A stretch of 64,000 nt of DNA from Dactylis glomerata (GCA_007115705.1 QXEO01002103.1:79113-143112), one strand, 5' to 3'; shown: positions 53,714 to 64,000, numbered from the stretch's first letter. The notes: generated by a model not told the origin, from the sequence alone. Numbers and translations are program-made.

Positions 53714-56300
53714 GCATCCCCAAGCTTAACTCATGCTCGTCCTCGAGTAGGTAAGTGATAACAAAAGAAATAATTTTTGAGGTGACATGCACCTACACAA
53801 TCTTGATCATATATGTAAGCGTTGAGAGCTGGGATCATAAGAACTTAAAACATGGGCATGAAAGACATAATCTTGATAATAGAACATGAAACTTAGCAAC
53901 CATGTTATAAACATGCAAATGAACACAAACAAAAGATCATGAAAATGAAACAATGAAAGTCAAACGTGTGTTCGAATCATAAGGGAAAAACATACAAGTG
54001 GTTTTCAGCTTGTCCTTAAAAGAGAGCAAAACATAAATGCATAGGACACCTTCAAGTTTAAGAGGGCGACTAGATACAAATAATTTGAGAACAAGTGAAA
54101 CCAACAATATGAATCAATCAATGAAAACTTTGGGACAATGCACATTATACTAAGAATGACAACTATGCTCTCTTAATGGTGCATAAAGATAGAAGGTGGT
54201 GACTCAACATAAAAGTAGAAGAAAGGCCCTTCACAGAGGGAAGCAGTGATTAAACATGTGCTAGAGCTTTTCATTTGTAAAACAGAGAGATAAAAATTGG
54301 TTTTGAGAGATGGTTACTTTTGTCAACGACTGGCAATGGGGTTCTTACTATCTTCCATACAAAAATGAAGCAATTTTTTGAGAGAGAGATTGGCACTTTT
54401 GTGCTATTTTATAAATCTTGGCACTCCTCCCCACCTTTTTTCCTTTCAGAAACCATGGCTAACCGATTCCATCAGGTGCCCACCAACATTCACATACCAT
54501 AGAGGAGTGCCTTTTCTTTCTTTCTTTTTTTCTCTTTTTTTTCTTTTTGGAATAAGCAATATGGAAGATAGCAAATCCGACCACTACGTCCCCATGAGCT
54601 GAAAACAGTGTCACAAAACGAGAAGTATTTTGAAGGTTTTTTGAAAGGTAGCACATAAAAATTTACTTGGAATGGCTTACAAATACCATGCATAGGAATT
54701 TATAGTGGACACAATGGCAAACTTGGTTTTTAGGAGTTGGATGCACGAGTAGAGCTCATACTCAGTACAAAATGAGGGCTAGCAAAAGACTGGGAGCGAC
54801 CAACTAAGAGAGCAATAATGGCCATAATCATGCAAAGCGACATTAAAAGAAGCATAAGATGGCATCAAAAGTCAAAAACTAAATGATCATAGAGGCTATT
54901 GGCGACTTTGTAAGAGTCTAACATGTGTGAGCATGCGCGAAGTCAGCCCAAATAAAGCATCAAGGAGAAAACCAAAATAATGCTTCCAAATAATTAAAAC
55001 AACGCATGATTTTTTCAGAGGCTCATTAAGCAATCTCAGTTATTTGAGACAAGTCATGCTACAGAAAAACCACTAAGCATACTATCAAAAAGACATCAAG
55101 CATGACATGCAAAAGCCTAAGCCGCAGTCTACACAAGCTCCTTCTTGTACCACTTTTTTTTGCATAAAGCTTTTTCTCTTTTCCAACACCATTCAAAAAA
55201 AAATTATAAACACCTCTTTTGATGAAAACCAATAAAGACCAGAGGCAAAAATATACCTTGATGAAAAGATATAACAAGATCTGAAAGCAAATCAAGGCAA
55301 AAATCGAAAGCTAAATGCAGTAGCAGAAAAAGAGAACACTCATTGAACGATAAGAGTGAAAACTAGAGTGTTCTTGGCAAATGAAAAGCGAGTTCATCTC
55401 CTCCAAAAGAAACATGATGTGATCTAACCATTTATTGCAACAAACAAGACAAACAAAAACAAAAACAAAAACAACTGACGCTCCAAGAAAAACACATAGT
55501 GCATGAAGCAATAAAAATATAGTATTTTGAAAGGTGACCTGATTTTTGCCGATGAAGAAGGGGTGCCTCGGGGGCATCCCCAAGCTTTGACGCTTGTACT
55601 TCTCGGATATTTCTTGGGGTGATGCATGGGCATCCCCAAGCTTGAGCTTTTGTCCATTCTTCAACTCATATCATCATTCTCCAATCCCTACACTTGAAAA
55701 CTTCTTTCATACAAAACTAAACACAAATCTATTAGCAACATTAGTGTAGCATAACATATAATCAACCTCTTTTTCTTCAGGTTTCAACCTAAAACCACCA
55801 CATATTAAGCATATACTACTGTAGCAACTTCCCCAAAAGTTCCATGATCAAAAGAACTCAAAAGAAAGCGATAAAGCGGCAAACACAAATATTGGCAGAA
55901 ATCTGTCAAAACAGAACAGCTGACAAAGGTCGAATTTTTAGAGGGTTTTCTGTTGCTCAAATCAAAAAGTGTTCAACTAATGAAAGTTTGGATATAACCT
56001 GGGGCATATTCACAAGAAATCGCAGGTCCAAAAGATATACAGAGAATTTTCATGAATTTTTACGGTGCAGCACCGAAAACAGTTTTAGGACAGCAACATC
56101 CCCAAATCTTACCTCACTCAAATTAGAGGCTTCTCTTGGCACAAAAACGAAATAAAAAGGATAAGGAGAGGTCATTACAGTAGTAATAACTTCCAAGACT
56201 CAAATAAAAGAAAAAGTACTAAAAAATAAACAATGGGTTATCTCCCAAGAGTGCTTTTCTTTAACGCCTTTGAGCTAGGCGCAGTAATTTGCAAACATGC
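53714..56300 (-). other. shared 3' non-coding module (copy D)
   Basis: It is the reverse-oriented counterpart of copies A and B. The terminal LTR-proximal 14-mer is at 53714-53727 and the CTCG-AGGA-CGAG hairpin at 53736-53747. Two further exact internal copies of the 14-mer lie at 55574-55587 and 55630-55643. The second hairpin after the ORF is at 56234-56247. A pyrimidine-rich simple repeat (TTTC type) at 54509-54549 is an insertion specific to this copy. Confidence 0.8.
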
Positions 56301-57149
56301 TCATGTGGGCGCCATATAAGAGCTTGAGGCAAATGCGCCATATAGGAACTTAAAGCAATAGAGAGCATCAAAAAGCAAGTATGGAAAACATTTAAATCTA
56401 AACCACTTCCTATGAAAAATAGTCTTGTAAAGAGACAAGTCATAAAAGCGCAAAGCAAAAAGCATAGGAAGGCAAAACAAGTACAACTTCAAGAATTGCA
56501 ACATAAAGAGGGGAAACTCAATATTGTTGAGGTCCATCAAACCATGTTTCCCTCTCTCATAATAACTTTCAGTAGCATCATGAATAGAATTAACAATATA
56601 ACTATCACATAAAGCATCCCTATCATGAGCCACATGCATAAAAGAACTAATACTCACCACAGGAACAATCGGAGTAGGAGCAGATTCAACAGAATAATTA
56701 TTCTCATCACCATAATCATCATAAATAGGAGGCATATTGTAATCATAACTAATTTTATCCTCAATAGTAGGTGAACTGAAAATATTATACTCATCATCAT
56801 AGCCATCATAAACTAGAGGTTTAGTATCATCACAAGCTAAAAAACAGCTATTTCGCAAAGCATATTCTTCAAACATATCATCATAAGAAGGAACATCATA
56901 TATGGGAGATAAAATATTATCAGAACAAACTTTCTCCACTAAAGTTGGGGAACTAAAAATATCATGCTTAACAAAATCAGCTTCCCCAAGCTTAGACTTT
57001 TCTATAGCATTAGCAATAACGGTGTTCAAAGCATTCATACTAACAACACTATTAGCATGCAAATTAAGCTCCAAAGGTTTTTCAATTTTCTTTTCAAACA
57101 CTTCATATCTAAACTCAGGAAAAAGACTAAAGAACTCTTTGTTTTCCAT
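56301..57149 (-). CDS. 282-aa ORF of unknown function at the gag position
   Basis: The start is the ATG at 57149 (MENKEFFSLFPEFRYEVFEK). The protein has an acidic middle containing a diverged internal duplication (IFSSPTLVEKV, then LSPIYD; IFSSPTIEDKI, then MPPIYD). It ends in a hydrophobic C-terminal part (FMLQFLKLYLFCLPMLFALR and a second segment) that could be membrane-inserted. It has no Gag, zinc-knuckle or protease motif and no resemblance that I can see to the 197-aa ORF of the element at 25704. The ORF is intact in an element whose LTRs differ by a few percent. The conserved hairpins follow just after the stop. Function unknown. Confidence 0.6.
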   Translation of the reverse strand: MENKEFFSLFPEFRYEVFEKKIEKPLELNLHANSVVSMNALNTVIANAIEKSKLGEADFVKHDIFSSPTLVEKVCSDNILSPIYDVPSYDDMFEEYALRNSCFLACDDTKPLVYDGYDDEYNIFSSPTIEDKISYDYNMPPIYDDYGDENNYSVESAPTPIVPVVSISSFMHVAHDRDALCDSYIVNSIHDATESYYERGKHGLMDLNNIEFPLFMLQFLKLYLFCLPMLFALRFYDLSLYKTIFHRKWFRFKCFPYLLFDALYCFKFLYGAFASSSYMAPT

Positions 57150-57283
57150 TAAGCCTAACTAGTGAAAATAAAAAACAAGAAACAAAAAGATGTAATTGCA
57201 GAATCTAAAGGAAATAACTCCGAGCACTCACTAGCAACTAAAAGACTTAGTAGCCAAAGGATGTGAGTACCTTTTACCTTACC

Positions 57284-57301
57284 TACCCGGCAATGGCGCC
57301 A
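57284..57301 (-). promoter_or_regulatory. primer-binding site, tRNA-Asp type
   Basis: On the minus strand it reads TGGCGCCATTGCCGGGTA, two or three mismatches from the tRNA-Asp site of the element at 34367. It lies ten bases after the 5' LTR. Confidence 0.85.
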
Positions 57302-57311
57302 GAAAAGAGCT

Positions 57312-58854
57312 TGATGTCTACGCACGCGTCTGTTCTTGTAGATAGTGTTGGGCCTCCAAGTGCAGAGGTTTGTAGAACAACAGCAAGTTTCCCTTAAGTG
57401 GATCACCCAAGGTTTATCGAACTCAGGGAGGAAGAGGTCAAAGCTATCCCTCTCAAGTAACCCTGCAATTACAATACAGAAAGTCTCTTGTGTCCCCAAC
57501 ACACCCAATACACTTGTCAGATGTATAGGTGCACTAGTTCGGCGAAGAGATAGTGAAATACAAGCGGTAGTGATGATTATAAGTAGTAACTGTGATATGA
57601 AATAAGTATCGCTGCGAGCAAACATGTAACAAAACAGGAAGTAAACAGTGTGCAATGCTTGGAAACAAGGCCTAGGGATCATACTTTCACTAGTGGACAC
57701 ACTCCCAACAAATATAACATGATTGAACAAATAAACAACTTCTCTTCACTATGGTACTCTGAATTACTCTCCTATTGAACAACACTAATCATTGTGTAGG
57801 GCTACGAAGCACTCCTCAAAGTTCATCAAGTACTTGACAAACACCACTCATAGAGATATCCAAATCGAATCACAACTCAAGATAGATATTATTGTAACTT
57901 AGACCAAGTACTAACACGGTGCACACACTGTCAACATTACACCATGAAAGGAGGAAAAGATCACTTCAATACTATCATAGTGATAATTATTCTCATAATC
58001 CATAAAAGATCACAATCGTAGCCTAGACCAAGTACCACCATGATGCACGCACTGTCACCGTTACACCATGGCAGGAGGAATAGATTACTTTAATAACATC
58101 ACTAGAGTACACATAATATCTGAATAATAACAGCTACTTGTTCAACATGATACAAAGCTCATGATCACATAAAGATCATATCATGGGAGAGAGAGGTGAA
58201 CCACATAGCTACCGGTAGAGCCCTCAGCCCCGGGGATGAACTAGTCTCTCCTCATTATAGGAGACAGCAAGGTTGATGGAGATGGCGGTGAGGTCGATGG
58301 AGACGGCGGAGACGACGATAGAGACCGATGGAGATGGCTCCGGGGGCACTTCCCCGTCCCGACAGGGTGCCGGAACAGAGACTTCTGTCCCCCGAAATTT
58401 GTCTTCGACGGCGGCGGCGCTGCGGAACTGTTCTGGAAATTTCGCCGACTCCCCTAGGGTTTTCCGTCCCGAGGCTTCTTATAGGCGAAGGGGCGTCGTC
58501 AGGGGGCAGCCAGGGGCTCCTCACACCAGGGTGCCACGGCCAGGGCCTGGGCCGTGCCACCTATGTGTGAGGGCGGCCTCTGGCCCCCCTCCGGCTCTCT
58601 TTCGGTCTTCGGGAAGCTTCCGGGAAAAATAAGACTTCTGGCTTTTATTTCGTCCAATTCCGAGAATATTTCCTGTGTAGCTTTTCTGAAAGAAAAAAAT
58701 AGCAGAAAACAGGGAACTGGCACTGTGGCATCTTGTCAATAGGTTAGTTCCAGAAATTGCATAAAAACGCCACGAAGTGTAACAAAACACAAGGCAAATG
58801 GTGCAAAACCAAGCATGGAGCATCAAAAATTATGGATACGTCGAAGACGTATCA
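57312..58854 (-). repeat. 5' LTR of the gag-less element at 52171
   Basis: Same length as the partner LTR. The GC palindrome has arms at 58530-58541 and 58550-58561 with different bases from the partner, yet 11 of 12 positions still pair. It begins TGATACGTCTTCGACG on the minus strand. Confidence 0.92.
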
Positions 58855-59319
58855 CGCACCGAGTGTTGCAGGCCGAGGATGGCGGCGCGGCGGTGCCGTA
58901 CCATTGGGAGGCTGCAGCGAGGAGGCACGGCCGGTGGTCTGGCTTGAGGTGCCATGGCCTGCTGGTTCGTCGGCGTGTGGGAGAGGAGGTTACAGGGATG
59001 CGACCCCAGGCATGAGGTCTTCGTGCTGGAGACGAGGTGGCTGCGATGATGCTTGGTGGCTGTCGACAAGAAAAGAGAAGGGCAGCTTGTTCTCGGGGTG
59101 GCGTGGAGATGTTCCGGGCGAAAGCCCGGCACCGATCTTGTTGGTGCCGGCAGCGGTGGCGCCCCGGCGTCATTTTTCTTCTTGGAGACGCTTGCAGTAG
59201 AGCTTTGTCTACACCCTCGATGGTTGTGGCTCTCCGGGAGAAATCCCAAGCTCTGGGTTTCCGGGCGGGCGATGGCGGCGGCTGTGTCATTTCCTTCTTG
59301 TAGGCATCGTCTTAGAGAG
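58855..59319 (+). repeat. GC-rich unclassified repeat, right half
   Basis: Continuation of 51430-52170 beyond the inserted element. It contains GTTCCGGGCGAAAGCCCGG (a hairpin, near 59110) and ends where the next LTR starts. No gene is supported. Confidence 0.4.
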
Positions 59320-60868
59320 TGATACGTCTCAAACATATCTATAATTTTTGATGCTCCATGCTTGTTTATACACCATTTGCTTTGTGTTTTGTTACACTTC
59401 GTGGCGTTTTTATGCATTTTTTGGAACTAACCTACTAACGAGATGCCACAGTGCCAGTTCCCTGTTTTCTGTAGTTTTTGTGTTTCAGAAAAGCTACACA
59501 GGAAATATTCTCGGAATTGGCCAAAATAAAAGCCGAACCTCCTATTTTTACAGAAGCTTCGCGAAGACCGAAGATGAGCCGGAGGGGGGCCACAGACCAG
59601 GCTCACCCTAGGGTGGCGCGGCCTGCCCCTGGCCCGCGCCACCAGGGGGTGAGGCCAGCTGGCCCACCACCTGATGTCGCCCTTCCGCCTATATATTCCC
59701 CTTGATGGGAAAAACCTAGGCCCCGATCAATTTTCCTCGAAACATACTGCAAGCCATCGCCGTCGTCGACACGAGATCGGGAGGATCCAAGAGCTCTTCC
59801 CGGCACCCTGCCGGAGAGGGGAATCCCTGCCGGAGGCCTTCTCCACCACCATGGTCGCCTCCGGAGTGATGTGTGAGTAGTCTACCTTGGACTACGGGTC
59901 CATAGCAGTAGCTAGATGGTCGTCTTCTCCACCATGTGCTTTATGTTTAGATCTTGTGAGCTTCCTTACATGATCAAGATCATCTTTGTGTAATTCTACA
60001 TGTTGTGTTTATTGGGATCCGATGAGTATTGGTACTATGTCAAGTTGATGTGCTGAATTATGATCTTGCATGCTCTCCGTTGCTTGATAGTTGGGTTCAT
60101 GCCTCTAGTAATCTGGGGGAGTGATAGAAACCTCTAACGTTGTAGATGTGTTGTTGCCACTAGGGAGAAAACAACATTCTTGTGTCCAAGGACATTTGCT
60201 TTGTTTACATTACGCACTTTGCTTGAGGCGATAATCTGTTGCTTGCAACTTAATACCCAATGGTTGCTCGGACGACATCCGAAGGGTGGATTATTAGTCA
60301 TAGATGCAGTTGGATTACGGTCTATGTATTTTGTTGTAATGCCCAGAGTGAATCTCATAGTGATCCTCATGACATATGTACGTTATCTTTATTCTATCAA
60401 TTTCCCAACTGTAATTTGTTCACCCAGCATGTTGTTATTTATCTTATGGAGAGACGCCACTAGTGAACTGTGGACCCCGGTCTAATTTCCTTTACATTGC
60501 TATACCATTTACTTTACTCGCACTGTTTACTTTCTTGCATACTATTACCCTTTTACCACTCGATACGCTCAATCTTTTGTTTACAGCAAACTGGTGAGAT
60601 TGACAACCTCATCGTAAGTTGGGGCAAAGTTCTTGGTTGTGTTGTGTGCAGGTTCCACGTTGCTGCTGGTGCAAAGCAAAGCCCAGGACGAGGCGCCATA
60701 TAAATTGTCTGGAGCCGTCGCGAAGCTAGCGAGCATCAACATTCTAAAGTTTGGCTTTCTCCTACTGGTTCGATAAACCTTGATTTCACAACTGAGAGAA
60801 GATTTGCTGTTGTGCTCATCATACCTTCCTCTTGGGGTTCCCAACGGGGTGTTATCTACATGCCATCA
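59320..60868 (+). repeat. 5' LTR of the decayed gag-protease element
   Basis: It begins TGATACGTCTCAAACA and ends ...TGCCATCA. GGTGGCGCG-GCC faces GGCC-CGCGCCACC around 59611-59643, another copy of the promoter-proximal GC palindrome with a one-base bulge. About 100 bases present in the other LTRs are deleted near 60070-60090. Confidence 0.85.
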
Positions 60869-61057
60869 AGTATTTTTTCAGGTGTTGTTGCCGGAGAGAA
60901 AGAAGATTTCTGCAAGGGGAGTCTCTCACGCTCAATCGTTTACTTTGTTATTGATTTGCTTTATTTTATTTTTACTTGCATGTTTTTATCAAAAACACAA
61001 AAAATTTAGTTCCTTTATAGTTGCTAATTTTACTTGCTTGCTTTTAGTTTTGCTAGA

Positions 61058-63071
61058 ATGGATACTCCTGAGAACACCAAGTTGTGTGATTTTACTAGCA
61101 CCAAAAACAATGATTTTATCTGCACTCCTATTGCGCCACCTGCTCCTGAGGCAAAATTTTATGAGATCAAACCTGCTTTGTTGAATCTTGTTATGAAATA
61201 GCAATTTTCTGGTGCCAGTTCTGATGATACTGTAGCTCATCTCAACAATTTTGTTTAGCTATGTGAGATGCAAAAGTATAAGGATGTAGATGGTAATATC
61301 ATTAAGCTTAAGTTGTTTCCTTTCTCTTTAAGAGGAAGAGCTAAGGATTGGTTGCTATCTTTGCCTAAAAATAGTATTGATTCTTGGGATAAGGGTAAGG
61401 ATGCTTTTATTGGAAAATATTATCCTCCTGCTAAGATTATAGCTTTGTGTAGTGATATTATGAAGTTTAGACAGTTTTATAATGAACATGTTGCTCAAGC
61501 TTGGGAAAGAATGAAATCTATGATAAAGAATTGTCCCACTCATGGACTGACTACTTGGATGATTGTCCAAACCTTTTATGCAGGACTGAATTTTTTTCAA
61601 GAAATCTATTAGATTCAGCTGCTGGAGGCACTTTTATGTCCCTTACCTTGGACGCACCGAGAGAGCTCCACAAGGTAAGAAGGTAAATTCTGTTGAGGAA
61701 ACCTCTTCCTTGAGTGATAAGATTGATGCTATTATGCTTATGCTTTCTAATGATAGAGCTCATGTTGATCCTAATAATGTTCCTTTGGCCTCTTTGGTTG
61801 CTCAAGAAGAGCATGTTGATGTAAACTTCATTAGAAATAATAATTTCAACAATAGTGCTTATAGGAACAATTTTGCTAGCAACAATTATAGGCCGTATCC
61901 TTCTACCAATGGTAATGGTTATGGTAACTCTGATGGTAATTCCTCCAACAACACTAGGGGCACGCCCTCTGAGCTTGAAGTCATGCTCAAGGACTTTATC
62001 GGTAAGCAAACTGCTTTTAACAAGTCTGTTGAGGAAAAGTTGGGTAAAATTGATATCCTTGCTTCTAAAGTTGATAGCCTTGCTCTTGATGTTGAACTTC
62101 TGAAACTAAAAGTGTTGCCTAATGATTGGAAAGAAAGCAATACTTTTGCTGCTACTAATGCCATTCAAGTTAGAATTGATGAAAATGTTAGGATGTTAGC
62201 AGAATTGCATGCCAGGTGGGAAAGAGAAGATGAGATGGCTAGAAAGATGAAGGTATGTACTATTACCACCTCTAATGATATTGTTTCAAATGCTAGCAAT
62301 CCTCTTACTTTGATTGGTGTAGAGAAATCTCCTATTCCTTGTGCGAAAAAGCCCAAAACTGCAAAACCTTTTTCTACAAAAAGTGCTGAAATTTTTCGGA
62401 GTATGGGAGATGATAGCTCTATTTCTTTTAATGATTTCGATGTTGATGGCTGCAATATATCTGAAGTTATTTTGTTCTTGCAGAAGCTTGCTTTGAGTCC
62501 TAATGCTAGTTCTATTAATGTTGCTTTTACAAAGCATATTACAAATGCTCTCATGCAAATTAGGGAGGAAAAGTTGAAACAAAAGGCTTCTATTCCCAAG
62601 AAGTTAGAAGATGGTTGGGAACCCATCATTGATATGCATGTTAATGGGTTTTATTGCCATGCTTTATGTGATCTAGGTGCTAGTATTTCTATTATGCCTA
62701 GAAAGATTTATGATATGCTTGGTTTACCACTGCTTGAAAAGTGTTATTTTGATGTTCCTCCTGCTGATGTTGCTAAGAAGAAACCTTTGGGAAGGATTAA
62801 TGATGTTCTTATTATGGTTAACAATAACCTTATTCCCATTGATTTTCTTGTTATGGATGTTTAATGCAATGCTTCATGTCCTATTATTTTGGAAAGACCT
62901 TTTCTTCGAACTGTAGGTGCCATCATTGATATGAAGGAAGGCACCATCAAATATCAATTTCCACTCAAGAAAGGTATGGAACACTTTCCTAGAAAGAGGA
63001 AGAAATTACTTTTTGACTCTATTCTTAGAGCAAATTATGAACTTGAAGCTTCATTGCTTGATATTACTTGA
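61058..63071 (+). pseudogene. gag: gag and retropepsin pseudogene
   Basis: It is homologous along its length to the ORF at 36213. Visible lesions are TAG stops at 61199-61201 and 61256-61258 (each GAG in the relative), a frameshift near 61594 followed by a TAG, a deletion of about 54 bases near 61648, and a TAA at about 62862-62864. The retropepsin site CDLGASISIMP is kept. Unlike the relative, the frame continues past KYQFPLKKG to DIT at 63071, showing the family's fuller C-terminus. Confidence 0.85.
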
Positions 63072-63515
63072 TTTGCACTTTTTGTGCCTAGCTCAAAGGC
63101 GTTAAAGAAAAGCACTCTTGGGAGATAACCCAATGTTTTCTTTCAGTAATTTTTCTTTTATTTGAGTCTTGGAAGTTATTACTACTAAAATGACCGCTCC
63201 TTATCATTTTTATTTCATTTTTGTGCCAAGAAGAACCTCTTATTTGAGGGAGGTAAGATTTGGGGAAGTTGCTGTCCTAAAACAGATTTCTGCACTGTAC
63301 CATAAAAATTTATGAAAATTCTCAGAATATCTTTTCGATCTGAAATTTCTTGTGCATATGCCCCAGGTTATATCCAAACTTCTATTAGTTTTGCACTTTT
63401 CGATTTGAGCAACAGAAGGTCCTCAAAAAAATCGACCTTTGTCAGCTATTCTGTTTTGACAGATTTCTGTCACTATTTGTGTTTGCCTCTCGATCGCTTT
63501 CTTTTTGAGTTCTCA
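63072..63515 (+). other. shared 3' non-coding module (copy C, cut by a CACTA element)
   Basis: It starts with the conserved hairpin pair (GCC/GGC at 63086-63100; TTGGG-AGATAA-CCCAA at 63118-63133). It is collinear with copies A and B up to the CACTA insertion. Confidence 0.85.
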
Positions 63516-63879
63516 CTACTAGGAGAACCCCTATCTGTGGAGCACCATTTTAGGGCTTCGTGGCAAGCCTGGCATGCGCCACGCATATGAAGCCACAGAT
63601 AACTTTTATCTGTGGCGCACGTCTATGTGTGTCACATATATGTGTTATATCTGTGGCGCACCCAATTACGTGCGCCACGCATAGTGTCTGTGGCGCACCC
63701 TCCTTCGGTACGCCACGGATAGAGTGCGCCACTGACATTAAAAATGGTGCGCCACATATATGTTTTCCATTTTATTTTTTTCAAAAATACAGCAGAAATA
63801 CATAGTATACAGCAGAAAATATACAATATATAGCAGAAATACAAAGGTATACATCAGTAACACAGGAATTCACCAAAAT

Positions 63880-63961
63880 ACATCAATATGAAGTCAAGTG
63901 TCAAAAGACATCAATATGAAGTCAAGTGTCAAAATACATCAATATGAAGTCAAGTGTCAAA
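63880..63961 (+). repeat. tandem repeat, 3 x 28 bp, in the CACTA subterminal region
   Basis: Units starting ACATCAATATGAAGTCAAGT begin at 63880, 63908 and 63936 and are nearly identical. The array lies just inside the subterminal motif array. Confidence 0.93.
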
Positions 63962-63982
63962 TCATTAGACAAGTTAAGTACT

Positions 63983-64000
63983 CCCTCCATCTCGGTTTTA
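63983..64000. mobile_element. probable left end of a Stowaway MITE at the window edge
   Basis: TA followed by CTCCCTCCATCTCGGTTTTA matches the usual Stowaway terminus. Only the first bases are in the window. Confidence 0.5.

Larger units (their letters stand above)
52171..58854 (-). mobile_element. complete gag-less Athila-type element, duplication CGCAC
   Basis: Two 1543-base LTRs (52171-53713 and 57312-58854) enclose a primer site, a 282-aa non-gag ORF and the shared 3' non-coding module, all on the minus strand. CGCAC flanks both ends (52166-52170 and 58855-58859). The first half of the LTR is related to the other LTRs here, but the second half (52171 to about 53050) is different and ends AGACATCA. 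By eye the LTRs differ at about 40 sites, mostly transitions. It has no enzymatic gene, so movement must have been in trans. Confidence 0.93.
59320..63515 (+). mobile_element. decayed gag-protease Athila-type element, interrupted by a CACTA element
   Basis: It consists of a 5' LTR (59320-60868), a diverged primer site, a broken gag-protease gene and the start of the shared 3' module. The module is entered by a CACTA terminus at 63516, at a place where the related copy continues TTTTGATCACGGAAC. The 3' part lies outside the window. Confidence 0.88.
63516..64000 (+). mobile_element. CACTA transposon terminus, remainder outside the window
   Basis: It starts CACTACTAGGAGAACCCC directly in the 3' module of the retroelement, followed by alternating copies of TCTGTGGCGCAC and its complement up to about 63765. 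The terminus and motif class resemble the CACTA end at 22761. The rest is AT-rich with repeated TACAGCAGAAA units. No coding sequence is reached. Confidence 0.88.

Noticed and set aside
54509..54549. Pyrimidine-rich TTTC run considered as a polypurine primer tract of the minus-strand element
   Set aside because: It lies far from the LTR, is a simple repeat of irregular length and is absent from the other module copies.
63880..63961. Three evenly spaced 28-bp repeats, considered as a CRISPR-like array
   Set aside because: The units are directly adjacent without spacers and lie inside a plant CACTA terminus; this is an ordinary tandem repeat.

Overview
The window looks like repeat-dominated nuclear DNA of a large-genome grass, most likely Triticeae (wheat, barley, rye or Aegilops). 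The reasons are Athila-type Ty3 LTRs beginning TGATACGTCT with a tRNA-Asp primer site, a chromovirus of the Tekay/Del type, Caspar-like CACTA elements with CACTACTAGG-type ends, and several layers of nested insertion. I found no intact host gene, tRNA, rRNA or CRISPR array. Host-gene sequence survives only as fragments carried by CACTA elements. Family names such as Sabrina or Fatima are from memory and unverified; lineage calls rest on motifs visible in the sequence.

Layout. 1-1877: 3' end and 3' LTR of an Athila-type element (+). 2377-15437: a complete, apparently very young Tekay/Del element (+) with two 3620-bp LTRs, an extra 260-aa ORF and an uninterrupted 1501-aa gag-pol. 15438-22761: one end of a CACTA element (-) with decayed TNP2-like and TNP1-like genes and a captured OEP24 exon. 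22777-24404: an LTR (-). 24405-24838: unclassified. 24839-25703: an LTR fragment (+). 25704-31019: an Athila-type element (+) with no gag and no 3' LTR. 31020-47606: an older Athila-type element (-) that has been split twice, by a complete gag-protease element (34367-42690, duplication AAAAC) and by a complete 2.6-kb CACTA element (43048-45654, duplication CAT). 47607-49100: DNA-transposon remnant. 49101-51429: low-repeat sequence with a possible decayed inverted-repeat element. 51430-52170 and 58855-59319: the two halves of a GC-rich repeat split by a complete gag-less element (-, 52171-58854, duplication CGCAC). 59320-63515: a decayed gag-protease element (+), entered by another CACTA end at 63516.

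How the parts relate. Only the Tekay/Del element encodes a full retrotransposition machinery. The Athila-type elements lack reverse transcriptase and integrase. Two of them encode gag-protease, and two replace gag with unrelated ORFs. They share one long 3' non-coding module containing conserved hairpins, which suggests a set of parasites mobilised in trans. The observations I rate highest are: the splice-site layout of the Tekay/Del element (AG directly before the ATG of both ORFs and a strong donor in the LTR leader); its accessory ORF; a hairpin with core CTCGRGGACGAG before the 3' LTR in both Ty3 lineages; exact internal copies of the LTR-proximal 14-mer; a GC palindrome whose arms changed in step between the two LTRs of one element; and the host-gene fragments in the CACTA elements.
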